Assembly (NCBI GenBank): GCA_964364745.1
Contig: CAYINJ010000014.1
Span: 1 to 13,159 of the forward strand
From: CAYINJ01 sp964364745
GTDB taxonomy: Bacteria; Patescibacteriota; Patescibacteriia; JACRDY01
Length of the DNA: 13,159 nucleotides
Direction of reading: 5' to 3'
Each line of letters begins with the position of its first letter. Positions within the stretch are counted from its first letter, which is position 1. The notes under the pieces are model-generated. The model saw only the letters and a program-made list of their open reading frames with translations, searched no databases and had not been told where the DNA came from. Below, piece by piece: positions 5,788 through 11,931 of this stretch. Made by a program: the position numbers and the translations under genes.

Positions 5788-7020
5788 ATGGGATTAATTA
5801 AAAAATCATTCGCCCTCTACCTCGGTGTCCTCTTGATCGCCGGCAGCTTCCTCGGCGGTCTGTATGTTGGTCGAGATATTTTTCCCAAGAGTGGTCAGGG
5901 CCAGCTGGTTAACGTGCCGGCGGTAGGGGAGAAACCGGCCTGGGCGACGCGAGACGTTGATTTTGATTTGTTCCGCCAGACCTGGAACATCATCCGGTCC
6001 GAGTATATTGATCGTGACCAAGTACTGGACAGTGAGTTGTTTTACGGGGCGCTGCGCGGCCTGGTGGCTTCGGTCGGCGACCCCCACTCTATTTTCTTCG
6101 ACCCCCAAGAAACGAGTGAATTCTCCCTCGAACTTGATGGTAACTTCGAAGGGATTGGCGCAGAAATTGGCCTGAAGAAAAATCAATTGGTGATCATTGC
6201 CCCGCTGACGGGCAGTCCGGCCGCTGTCGCCGGTTTGCAAGCCAACGATGCCATTTTGGCAATTGACGGTCAGGCGACCGCCGGCCTGTATGTCAATGAA
6301 GCCGTCCAGTTAATCCGGGGGACTAAAGGGACGATAGTGACGCTGTTGATCAGTCGGACTGATTGGCCCGAGCCCCGCGAGATAAAAATCGTCCGGAATG
6401 AGATTCACTTCAATAGCGTGACCTGGGAAGTCCGAGCCGACCAGATCGGCTATATTGAAGTGACCAGCTTTAACCAAGACACCATGGCGCTTTTCCGCCA
6501 AGCGGTCAACGATATGTTAACCAAAAATCCTGACGGGATCATCTTGGATTTGCGCAACAACCCCGGCGGCTATCTCGATCAGGCGGTCGGCATGGCCTCC
6601 GAGTGGATCAAGTCCGGTCCGGTCGTGATTGAAACATTTGACGGTCAACAGCAAGAATACCCGAGCACTGGCGCGGGGCGATTGGCTGATTTCCGCACGG
6701 TCGTGCTGGTCAATGGTGGCTCGGCCTCGGGCTCGGAAATTGTGGCTGGCGCGCTGCAAGATGCCGGCCGTGGTTGGGTGATTGGCGAACAAACGTTTGG
6801 CAAGGGCTCCGTCCAAGAGCTAAAAATGTTGCCCGATGGCTCGTCGATCAAACTAACCATCGCCCGCTGGCTGACGCCGAAAGGTCGCAGTATTGATCAA
6901 GATGGGATTACCCCCGATCAGGTGGTCGAATACCCGGCCGCTGACCGGGATGCTGATCGCGACCCCCAGCTCGACGCGGCGGTAGCGGTGATTGGTGATG
7001 ATGCCCACTGGCAGAAGTAG
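5788..7020 (+). CDS. ctpA: S41-family carboxyl-terminal processing protease with PDZ domain
   Basis: Secreted or membrane-anchored serine protease that trims or degrades proteins from the C-terminus outside the cytoplasm. The 410-residue product starts with KK and a hydrophobic signal or anchor segment (about 7-28). It continues with the S41 N-terminal region (FRQTWNIIRSEYID), a PDZ domain (about 115-195, FEGIGAEIG...GSPAAVAGL...IDG), and the protease core: ILDLRNNPGGYL (252-263), NGGSASGSEI with the catalytic Ser314 (309-318), and GEQTFGKGSVQ with Lys339 (333-343). The Ser-Lys distance of 25 is that of characterised CtpA/Prc enzymes. The C-terminus is short. It lies two bases after murA, without Shine-Dalgarno, which suggests translational coupling and a role in wall or envelope maintenance (inference). 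Confidence 0.94.
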   Translation: MGLIKKSFALYLGVLLIAGSFLGGLYVGRDIFPKSGQGQLVNVPAVGEKPAWATRDVDFDLFRQTWNIIRSEYIDRDQVLDSELFYGALRGLVASVGDPHSIFFDPQETSEFSLELDGNFEGIGAEIGLKKNQLVIIAPLTGSPAAVAGLQANDAILAIDGQATAGLYVNEAVQLIRGTKGTIVTLLISRTDWPEPREIKIVRNEIHFNSVTWEVRADQIGYIEVTSFNQDTMALFRQAVNDMLTKNPDGIILDLRNNPGGYLDQAVGMASEWIKSGPVVIETFDGQQQEYPSTGAGRLADFRTVVLVNGGSASGSEIVAGALQDAGRGWVIGEQTFGKGSVQELKMLPDGSSIKLTIARWLTPKGRSIDQDGITPDQVVEYPAADRDADRDPQLDAAVAVIGDDAHWQK

Positions 7021-7037
7021 GAGCCGTATGTTATACT
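7008..7037 (+). promoter_or_regulatory. Extended -10 promoter for rplI
   Basis: TATACT (7032-7037) preceded by TGT, with a weak -35, CTGGCA (7008-7013), at 18 bases; it overlaps the end of ctpA. The ATG follows 10 bases after the -10, so the leader would be only a few bases long. Confidence 0.5.
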
Positions 7038-7047
7038 CGTCGGCGGT

Positions 7048-7500
7048 ATGAAAGTGATCTTGGTCAAAAACCATCCGTCACTAGGGACACCGGGAGATGT
7101 TTTGGACGTTGCCGACGGCTACGCCCGGAATTTTTTGTTAGTCAATGGTTTAGCGGTCGCCGCGACCGGTCGGGCCAGGCAGGAGTGGCAAGAGAAAAAA
7201 GCGGCTCAAGGCCGCGCCGCCACCGCGGCGATGCAGGGTGCCAAACGAGTCGCCAAAGAGCTGGCCGGTAAACGCGTCGTGATCACGGTCAAAGCCAACG
7301 ATCGCGGCACGTTGTTTGCCGCCATTACGCCGAACCAAATCGCGGCAGCGGCCAGCACCGAGTATGTCACGGTTGAGCCCCAGTGGTTGATTGTCGTCGC
7401 ACCATTGAAACAGATTGGTAGCCACCAGATCAGCTTCCGCGTGGCAGGCGGCCAGACCGGGCAGTTCACTGTCGTCATCGTCGCCGCCCCGGCGGCGTAA
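7048..7500 (+). CDS. rplI: 50S ribosomal protein bL9
   Basis: Component of the large ribosomal subunit that binds 23S rRNA near the L1 stalk base through its N-terminal domain. The 150-residue protein has the usual bL9 length. The N-terminal signature MKVILVKNHPSLGTPGDVLDVADGYARNFL is nearly canonical, including GDVxxVxDGYARNFL (16-30). The long connecting helix (about 42-75, rich in Ala/Lys/Arg) and the C-terminal domain (about 76-147) follow. bL9 is reported missing from some CPR lineages, so its presence is a mild taxonomic clue. No Shine-Dalgarno. pyrG follows after 36 bases without a visible terminator, so read-through into pyrG is likely. Confidence 0.95.
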   Translation: MKVILVKNHPSLGTPGDVLDVADGYARNFLLVNGLAVAATGRARQEWQEKKAAQGRAATAAMQGAKRVAKELAGKRVVITVKANDRGTLFAAITPNQIAAAASTEYVTVEPQWLIVVAPLKQIGSHQISFRVAGGQTGQFTVVIVAAPAA

Positions 7501-7536
7501 TTTTTTAATTTACTCATTCGTTCGTCGTATTGGCCT

Positions 7537-9165
7537 ATGGCTAAGTTTATCTTCGTAGTTGGTGGGGTGATGTCGGGGGTGGGTAAAGGCGTGGCCTCGG
7601 CTTCAATTGGTAAAATCCTCCAAGGCAAAGGGTTTCGCGTCACCGCCATGAAAATTGACCCCTACATCAACGTCGATGCCGGGACAATGAATCCGACCGA
7701 ACACGGCGAAGTGTTTGTCACCGACGATGGGGATGAGGGCGACCAGGATTTGGGCAACTACGAACGGTTTTTGAACATCGACATCCACAAAATTAACTAC
7801 ATGACCACCGGGCGGGTGTATCAGACAGTCATCCAGCGCGAACGAAACTTGGGGTACGGCGGCAAATGTGTCCAGGTCGTGCCGCATATTCCCGAAGAGG
7901 TGATCAGCCGGATTGACACGGCGACCAAGAAAGCCAAGGCCGAATTTACCATTATTGAAATTGGCGGCACGGTCGGCGAGTACGAAAACTTGTTGTTCCT
8001 CGAAGCGGTCCGCATGATGAAGTTAAAACGGCCCAGTGACGTGGCGATTGTGATGGTCAGTTATCTGCCAGTGCCCAGCAAAATTGGGGAAATGAAGACC
8101 AAGCCCACCCAGCACGCCAGCCGGGCGCTGAACTCGGTCGGGCTGCAAGCCGACTTCTTGCTGGCGCGAGTGCCTGGCCCGCTCGATGAGCCGCGGCGCG
8201 AGAAACTGTCGCTCTTTTGTGGGATTCCGCGCTCACACATCATTGCCGCGCCGGATGTTGATTCGATTTACGAAATTCCGATTAACTTTGAAAAAGAGGG
8301 CTTGGGCAATTTGATCCTGGAGCACTTCAAACTGCGATCCCGGCAGAAGGACTTGCAGGACTGGCGGCGGATGGTTAAGACGCTGAAAACCGCCACTAAG
8401 CCAGTCACCATCGGCATTGCCGGGAAGTACTTTGCCACCGGCGATTATGTTTTGGCCGATTCTTATATTTCGGTCATTGAAGCCATTAAGCACGCCGGCA
8501 TCGCCAACAGGTGCAAACCAACCTTGAAGTGGATTGATACCAAAGATGTCGAAGAACAAGGCGCGGCGGCGGTGCTCAAAGGTCTCGACGGCGTCATCGT
8601 GCCGCAGGGCTGGGGCAAACGGGGCGCGGAAGGTAAGATCGCCACGATCAAATATTGCCGGGAGAAAAAAATCCCGTATCTTGGGTTGTGCTATGGGATG
8701 CAAATGGCCGTGATTGAGTTTGCGCGCCATGTTTGTCGCCTGCGCGCCGCCAATTCGGCGGAAGTGGATCCGAAAACGTCACATCCGGTGATTCATATCA
8801 TGCCCGACCAGCAGGAATACTTAGCTAAAAAACAATACGGCGGCACGATTCGCCTCGGCGCTTGGCCGTGTAAAGTGAAGTCAGGGACAAAACTAGCGGC
8901 CGCTTACGGCAACGCCAAAAAGATTTCCGAACGTCACCGCCACCGCTATGAGTTTAATAATGATTATCGTGCTCGCCTAGAAGCCAAGGGATTGATCGTG
9001 TCCGGGACATCACCAGACGGCCGGCTGGTTGAAGCGATTGAAATAAAAAACCATCCATTTTTTGTGGGGACGCAGTTTCATCCCGAGTATAAGTCCCGCC
9101 CATTGGTGCCCCATCCGCTGTTCGTGGCGTTTGTGAAGGCGTGTTTGAAGCAGCGAGGGAAGTGA
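7537..9165 (+). CDS. pyrG: CTP synthase, unusual subfamily
   Basis: Makes CTP from UTP, ATP and glutamine. The 542 residues contain the amidoligase domain (1-265) and the glutaminase domain (about 288-540). Synthase motifs: GGVMSGVGKG (9-18, instead of the common GGVVSSLGKG), DPYINVDAGTMNPTEHGEVFVTDDG (41-65), Asp71 in DQDLGNYERF, EIGGTVGEYEN (141-151), KTKPTQH (187-193). The glutaminase triad is intact: Cys385 in GLCYGMQ, His515 and Glu517 in FHPEY. However the loop normally read as PGGFG is PQGWG (356-360), and Cys is followed by Tyr instead of Leu; both positions sit at the oxyanion hole. RHRHRYEFN (466-474) is conserved. The start is set by the family N-terminus MAKFIFVVGG; no Shine-Dalgarno and no clear own promoter. 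A terminator overlaps the stop codon. Confidence 0.95.
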   Translation: MAKFIFVVGGVMSGVGKGVASASIGKILQGKGFRVTAMKIDPYINVDAGTMNPTEHGEVFVTDDGDEGDQDLGNYERFLNIDIHKINYMTTGRVYQTVIQRERNLGYGGKCVQVVPHIPEEVISRIDTATKKAKAEFTIIEIGGTVGEYENLLFLEAVRMMKLKRPSDVAIVMVSYLPVPSKIGEMKTKPTQHASRALNSVGLQADFLLARVPGPLDEPRREKLSLFCGIPRSHIIAAPDVDSIYEIPINFEKEGLGNLILEHFKLRSRQKDLQDWRRMVKTLKTATKPVTIGIAGKYFATGDYVLADSYISVIEAIKHAGIANRCKPTLKWIDTKDVEEQGAAAVLKGLDGVIVPQGWGKRGAEGKIATIKYCREKKIPYLGLCYGMQMAVIEFARHVCRLRAANSAEVDPKTSHPVIHIMPDQQEYLAKKQYGGTIRLGAWPCKVKSGTKLAAAYGNAKKISERHRHRYEFNNDYRARLEAKGLIVSGTSPDGRLVEAIEIKNHPFFVGTQFHPEYKSRPLVPHPLFVAFVKACLKQRGK

Positions 9166-9188
9166 CCCCGTTTGGTGAGGGGTTTTCT
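9165..9188 (+). terminator. Short intrinsic terminator after pyrG
   Basis: ACCCC (9165-9169), a 9-base loop, then GGGGTTTTCT (9179-9188). The stem begins within the pyrG stop codon. It is only 5 base pairs, so efficiency is uncertain. Confidence 0.55.
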
Positions 9189-9219
9189 GTCATCCTTGAG
9201 CCCCGCCTTTGGCGGTGAC
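9189..9219. repeat. Short hairpin repeat, GTCATCC...GGTGAC
   Basis: CCGCC-TTT-GGCGG (9203-9215) is framed by GTCA (9189-9192) and TGAC (9216-9219). The CCGCC-n3-GGCGG block also occurs at 8-20 and 10161-10173. A related GTCATCCTGAG stands alone at 10116-10126. Confidence 0.5.
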
Positions 9220-9279
9220 TGGCGTGATGGCTGTCGCTTTCTGGCTGTCCGCCTGCCTGTCCGGCAGGCAGGCAAGTAG
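9217..9279 (+). pseudogene. Decayed C-terminal tail of a second copy of the 505-1089 family
   Basis: In frame from 9217 the bases encode DWRDGCRFLAVR and, after a palindrome, run to a TAG at 9277-9279. RFLAVR parallels RFLVVR at the C-terminus of the 194-residue protein (encoded at about 1048-1065), and the underlying codons match at most positions (CGC TTT CTG ... CGC against CGC TTC CTG ... CGC). The distance from this motif to the related 3' flank is comparable (36 against 28 bases). The rest of the gene is missing, replaced on the left by a hairpin repeat. The stretch is short, so chance similarity is possible, but the matching downstream flank supports it. Confidence 0.4.
9251..9273. repeat. 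Palindromic repeat GCCTGCCTG-tccgg-CAGGCAGGC
   Basis: Perfect 9-base arms around a 5-base centre. It lies inside the decayed tail, directly after the RFLAVR codons, so it may have inserted there. Confidence 0.7.
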
Positions 9280-9285
9280 TGATCG

Positions 9286-9345
9286 CACTTGGACCCTCGG
9301 TAACTCTGGGTTTTACCCTTTGTTCCCTTGGGTTCTTTCCCACAG
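9286..9345 (+). other. 3' flank module related to 1094-1132
   Basis: Blocks shared in order with the region after the 194-residue gene are CTCGG, TTGGG/CTGGG followed by YTTT, and GTTC-Y-CTTGGG-Y-TCT, with small gaps between them. Aligned by eye over about 37 columns from the first block, roughly three quarters of positions match. Both copies lead into a terminator hairpin. It has no coding sense of its own that I can support. Confidence 0.4.
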
Positions 9346-9349
9346 AAAC

Positions 9350-9378
9350 CCCAACTTCGGTTGGGCCTTTTCTTTTTC
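9350..9378 (+). terminator. Intrinsic terminator with UUCG loop
   Basis: CCCAAC (9350-9355), the very stable loop TTCG, GTTGGG (9360-9365), then a T-rich run (TTTTCTTTTT after two C). It belongs to the 3' flank of the decayed cassette, since no intact gene ends just before it. Confidence 0.8.
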
Positions 9379-9392
9379 CGCCACTGTGTCAC

Positions 9393-9398
9393 TATAAA
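9393..9398 (+). promoter_or_regulatory. Possible -10 box for the FkbM gene
   Basis: TATAAA lies six bases before the ATG at 9405. The -35 region (near 9370) is T-rich but does not match consensus. If used, the mRNA would be leaderless. Confidence 0.35.
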
Positions 9399-9404
9399 GA
9401 CACG

Positions 9405-10109
9405 ATGCCGCATTTTCCCACTCGTGATCTAACTTTCAATGGCCGCGAGTTTAAACTGGCCTATCGCTCGAATGTTGATCAAAGCGTGATCAACGAGGTT
9501 TTTGAATATCGAGAGTACCAAGCCGTCGAGCCGATCATTGCGGCGGCGCAGGCGCCGATCATTGATGCCGGTGGCCATGGTGGGTATTTCACCTTGTATT
9601 GCCGCGCCTTAAACCCCGCCGTGCCAATTATTACTATCGAGCCGGCGGCGGCCAACCTAGCGCTGATGGAAGAGAATTTTTTTGCTAACCAAGTTGAGCC
9701 GGTCGAGATGATCGTCGGCGTGCTCGCGGCGCGGACCGCCACTCGTCAACTCCATTTGGCTCGCGACAATCACAATCATAGTTTGGTCGAGCCACCCATC
9801 GCCGAGCGCGCCGGCACGCTGCTGGTTCAGGGCTACGCGTTGCGTGACATCTTAGACCAGCGCCAGATTAAAACTGTTAGTTTACTGAAACTTGATGTCG
9901 AGGGAGCGGAGTATGAATTGCTCGACGGCTGGACGGTTGATGACTACGCCCGAGTAGAAAATATCATCATGGAATATCACTTAGGCGCGGTGCCGCATCG
10001 GACGGATAAAGATCTTCATCGGACACTGCGGACGGCCGGCTACACGGTGACCACCACCCCGTCGAAGTTTGACGCGCGGTTTGGGATGATCGTGGCGAGG
10101 AAAAAATAG
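9405..10109 (+). CDS. FkbM-family methyltransferase
   Basis: SAM-dependent methyltransferase of 234 residues of the FkbM (Methyltransf_21) type. These often methylate hydroxyl groups of sugars, polysaccharides or secondary metabolites; the substrate here is unknown. Motif I for SAM binding is IIDAGGHGGYFT (52-63), the acidic end of the next strand is TIEP (Glu79), and the family hallmark LLKLDVEGAEYELLDG stands at 160-175. MEYH (189-192) and the C-terminal FGMIV strand complete the fold. The start at MPHFPTRDL is preferred: upstream in-frame codons to 9279 run back through the terminator at 9350-9378 and the cassette flank. No Shine-Dalgarno. It is a single-gene unit, isolated between a terminator and hairpin repeats. 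Confidence 0.88.
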   Translation: MPHFPTRDLTFNGREFKLAYRSNVDQSVINEVFEYREYQAVEPIIAAAQAPIIDAGGHGGYFTLYCRALNPAVPIITIEPAAANLALMEENFFANQVEPVEMIVGVLAARTATRQLHLARDNHNHSLVEPPIAERAGTLLVQGYALRDILDQRQIKTVSLLKLDVEGAEYELLDGWTVDDYARVENIIMEYHLGAVPHRTDKDLHRTLRTAGYTVTTTPSKFDARFGMIVARKK

Positions 10110-10142
10110 GCCAACGTCATCCTGAGTCCAACCAACCCCTCT

Positions 10143-10324
10143 GTCATTGCGAGGAGTGATCCGCCTCTGGCGGAGAGTGACGAAGCAACCCAGGGTTGTG
10201 ACCCACGGTCAAGAAATACTCCTCATTACGTCGGTTAGCGCGACATATATAGTTAAACCATTTGGCGGCTTCGTGGTACTGGACCCTGGGTTGCTTCGCC
10301 CCGGAAACCGTGGCTCGCAATGAC
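10143..10324. repeat. Large hairpin repeat with GTCATTGCGAG / CTCGCAATGAC termini
   Basis: Terminal arms of 11 bases (10143-10153 / 10314-10324) and inner arms CGAAGCAACCCAGGGT / its complement of 16 bases (10181-10196 / 10283-10298) are both perfect. The left gap holds TCCGCC-TCT-GGCGGA (10160-10174). The central 86 bases carry weak pairing such as CCACG/CGTGG. Same architecture and the same outer edges as 2089-2220, but the inner arm and inserts differ, so this is a second type within the family. No gene inside. Confidence 0.82.
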
Positions 10325-10368
10325 AAACGTGGAGGTTGAGGAAAAACAGTGGGTAATGCGCTCATACC

Positions 10369-10414
10369 GGGATTGCCGCGTCCCCTTCACTTCGTTCAGG
10401 GTCCTCGCAATGAC
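10369..10414. repeat. Half-size hairpin repeat, exact inverted copy of 2089-2134
   Basis: GGGATTGCCGCGTC, an insert with CCCTTCACTTCGTTCAGGG, then GTCCTCGCAATGAC. All 46 bases equal the reverse complement of the left half of the element at 2089-2220. Compared with 110-164 only the insert between the constant edges changes. Confidence 0.85.
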
Positions 10415-10419
10415 GTACC

Positions 10420-10445
10420 AAAAACCCCGCCGGAGCGGGGTTTTT
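10420..10445. terminator. Bidirectional intrinsic terminator between fkbM and rpmA
   Basis: A perfect 11-base stem AAAAACCCCGC / GCGGGGTTTTT with loop CGGA. It has T-runs in both directions and lies 12 bases beyond the stop codon of the minus-strand bL27 gene. Confidence 0.92.
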
Positions 10446-10457
10446 CAGATCAATAAT

Positions 10458-10742
10458 TTACTTTTCTTGCGGCGTCACCGAAACGTAATTGCGCCACTGC
10501 ATCTGGCCATTAAACAGACGTACCTTGCGATGATAAAACTTCACCGCGCCTAAAGCGGTGGCATACAACGTGTCGTCGCCACCTTTGGAGACGTTCTTGC
10601 CGGCGCGGAACTTGCCGCCGCGTTGCCGGACTAAAATCGAGCCAATTTTGGCAAATTGACCACCATAGAGCTTGACCCCGAGACGTTTAGCGACCGAATC
10701 GCGGCCTAGGGATGTAGAGCCACCCGCTTTTTTATGTGACAT
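10458..10742 (-). CDS. rpmA: 50S ribosomal protein bL27
   Basis: Large-subunit protein whose N-terminal tail reaches the peptidyl-transferase centre. The 94-residue sequence starts MSHKKAGGSTSLGRDSVAKRLGVK and continues YGGQFAKIGSILVRQRGGKFRAGKNVSKGGDDTLYA, nearly canonical bL27. The flexible N-terminus starts directly with HKKAGGS, so there is no cleavable prepeptide like that of Firmicutes. The C-terminus is some 9 residues longer than in E. coli. The usual partner rplU (bL21), which commonly precedes rpmA, is not here: the gene is alone with its own promoter and terminator. The leader is about 36 bases without a Shine-Dalgarno. Confidence 0.95.
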   Translation of the reverse strand: MSHKKAGGSTSLGRDSVAKRLGVKLYGGQFAKIGSILVRQRGGKFRAGKNVSKGGDDTLYATALGAVKFYHRKVRLFNGQMQWRNYVSVTPQEK

Positions 10743-10784
10743 ATGGCAGGGGTAAAAATGGAACCAAATCGATTCTGTGCCGCT

Positions 10785-10813
10785 ATTGTAAGGTGTTTCA
10801 TGATGCTTGTCAA
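10785..10813 (-). promoter_or_regulatory. Promoter for rpmA, overlapping the divergent promoter
   Basis: On the minus strand consensus TTGACA (10813-10808), 17-base spacer, TACAAT (10790-10785). Its -35 occupies the same bases as the plus-strand -35 at 10807-10812. Confidence 0.72.
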
Positions 10814-10835
10814 TACCGGTGACGACTGGTATCCT
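10807..10835 (+). promoter_or_regulatory. Promoter for the C39-like lipoprotein
   Basis: TTGTCA (10807-10812), 17-base spacer, TATCCT (10830-10835) preceded by TGG (extended -10). Eight bases separate the -10 from the ATG, so the mRNA is probably leaderless. Confidence 0.62.
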
Positions 10836-10843
10836 CTGTTGGT

Positions 10844-11647
10844 ATGTCTTACCCCAAAATGATCGTTGGAATCGCCATCATTGGCCTGTTGACCGGCTGT
10901 CAGCTCCAATCGCCAGCCGTCACTTCGGTGACGGAGCAACCAGCCACACCAGCCGAAGAAACTTCGCCGATCCAGCCAGTCAAAGCGGTCATCACTGACC
11001 CCACGGCCAAAGTCCAAGAACGCGCCGCTGAAGTGGTGACGGCAGTGACTGATCCGGCGCCAGCCGCTGGGCTACCGGCCACTTTTGATCACGCCGACAT
11101 GGCTTTTGCGCGCCAAGCGCCATTTGGTGATTGGAGTGAAGTCAACGAAGAAATGTGTGAAGAGGCCTCGCTCATTATCGCTGATCAATTTTTTAGAGGC
11201 CAGCCGCTGGATGAAGCGATCATGAAAGAATTACTGCCGGCGGTGAAGGAATGGGAGGAGGGACAGTTAGGTGTTTGGGAATCCACCACCGCCGAACAGA
11301 CCGCCCAGTTAGCGCGAGAATATTTTCATCTGTCGACAGCAGTAACTAACGATGTGACCGTGGAGCGAATTAAGCAAGAGTTAGTCGCCGGTAAGCTGAT
11401 TGTCTTGCCACTGGCTGGTCAAGAACTCCACAATCCAAACTATACCGGCGCCGGGCCGCTCTATCACATGTTGGTGGTCCGCGGCTATGACCGGGATCAA
11501 TTTATTACCAATGATCCGGGGACGCGCCTAGGCCGAGGGTATAAGTATGCCTACGACGTGTTGCTCAACGCCGTCCATGACTGGAATGGTGGTGATGTAT
11601 TGAATGGCGCCAGGGTAATGCTGATCATCTCGCCGCCGACGGATTGA
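10844..11647 (+). CDS. Lipoprotein with a C39-like cysteine peptidase domain
   Basis: The 267-residue protein begins with a lipoprotein signal: MSYPKMIVGIAIIGLLTGC, with lipobox LLTGC and lipidated Cys19. A low-complexity Pro/Thr/Ala/Val/Glu linker (20-80) lifts the domain from the membrane. Residues 84-265 resemble the Peptidase_C39-like fold: FARQAPFGDWSEVNEEMCEEAS carries the candidate nucleophile Cys105 just before a helix, GPLYHMLVVRGYD gives His208, and ITNDPGTRLGRGY gives Asp224, in the expected order and spacing for a papain-like triad. Family members include bacteriocin-leader proteases and many uncharacterised surface proteins; no ABC transporter lies nearby, so substrate and activity are unknown. 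No Shine-Dalgarno. The stop codon overlaps the -35 box of the next promoter. Confidence 0.8.
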   Translation: MSYPKMIVGIAIIGLLTGCQLQSPAVTSVTEQPATPAEETSPIQPVKAVITDPTAKVQERAAEVVTAVTDPAPAAGLPATFDHADMAFARQAPFGDWSEVNEEMCEEASLIIADQFFRGQPLDEAIMKELLPAVKEWEEGQLGVWESTTAEQTAQLAREYFHLSTAVTNDVTVERIKQELVAGKLIVLPLAGQELHNPNYTGAGPLYHMLVVRGYDRDQFITNDPGTRLGRGYKYAYDVLLNAVHDWNGGDVLNGARVMLIISPPTD

Positions 11648-11672
11648 CAACCGGCCGCTTCATTAGTACACT
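11644..11672 (+). promoter_or_regulatory. Promoter for the nfu-nifS pair
   Basis: Consensus TTGACA (11644-11649), 17-base spacer, TACACT (11667-11672). The ATG at 11683 follows 10 bases after the -10, giving a leader of only a few bases. The -35 includes the stop codon of the lipoprotein gene. Confidence 0.7.
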
Positions 11673-11682
11673 TTTGTTTCCT

Positions 11683-11931
11683 ATGAACTCCTTTACCGTC
11701 CAAGTCGCCGCCGCCATCGAACGGATTCGCCCCAGCATCGGACTGCACGACGGTGATATTGAATTATTGAGCGCCGATGAAGTCACCGGCATCGTGACGG
11801 TGCGCCTGCAGGGTAACTGTGTCGGCTGTCCGATGTCAGATATTACGTTGACGGCCGGGGTTGAGGCCTATCTCAAAGAACAGATTCCCGGCGTGACGCG
11901 AGTTACTACACCGGCCGAAGCGACGCTATGA
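11683..11931 (+). CDS. NifU C-terminal-domain (Nfu-type) Fe-S scaffold protein
   Basis: Small Nfu domain protein of 82 residues that would hold and pass on a nascent iron-sulfur cluster. The domain fills the whole protein: IERIRPSIGLHDGDIELLSAD (12-32), VTVRLQGNCVGCPMSDITL with the cluster-binding Cys46 and Cys49 (CxxC), and GVEAYLKEQIPGV. There is no A-type or NifU N-terminal domain. The start at MNSFTVQ is chosen because it follows the promoter directly; an in-frame TTG at 11644 lies in the -35 box. The last codons overlap the start of the cysteine desulfurase gene (ATGA), so the two are translationally coupled and probably work together. Confidence 0.9.
   Translation: MNSFTVQVAAAIERIRPSIGLHDGDIELLSADEVTGIVTVRLQGNCVGCPMSDITLTAGVEAYLKEQIPGVTRVTTPAEATL

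Noticed and set aside
8233..8730. Open frame of 165 codons on the minus strand inside pyrG
   Set aside because: It lies wholly in a clearly conserved gene; long antisense frames are expected in GC-rich coding DNA.
11644..11682. TTG start extending the Nfu protein by 13 residues
   Set aside because: It would begin inside the -35 box TTGACA; the ATG at 11683 fits the promoter spacing and the family N-terminus.
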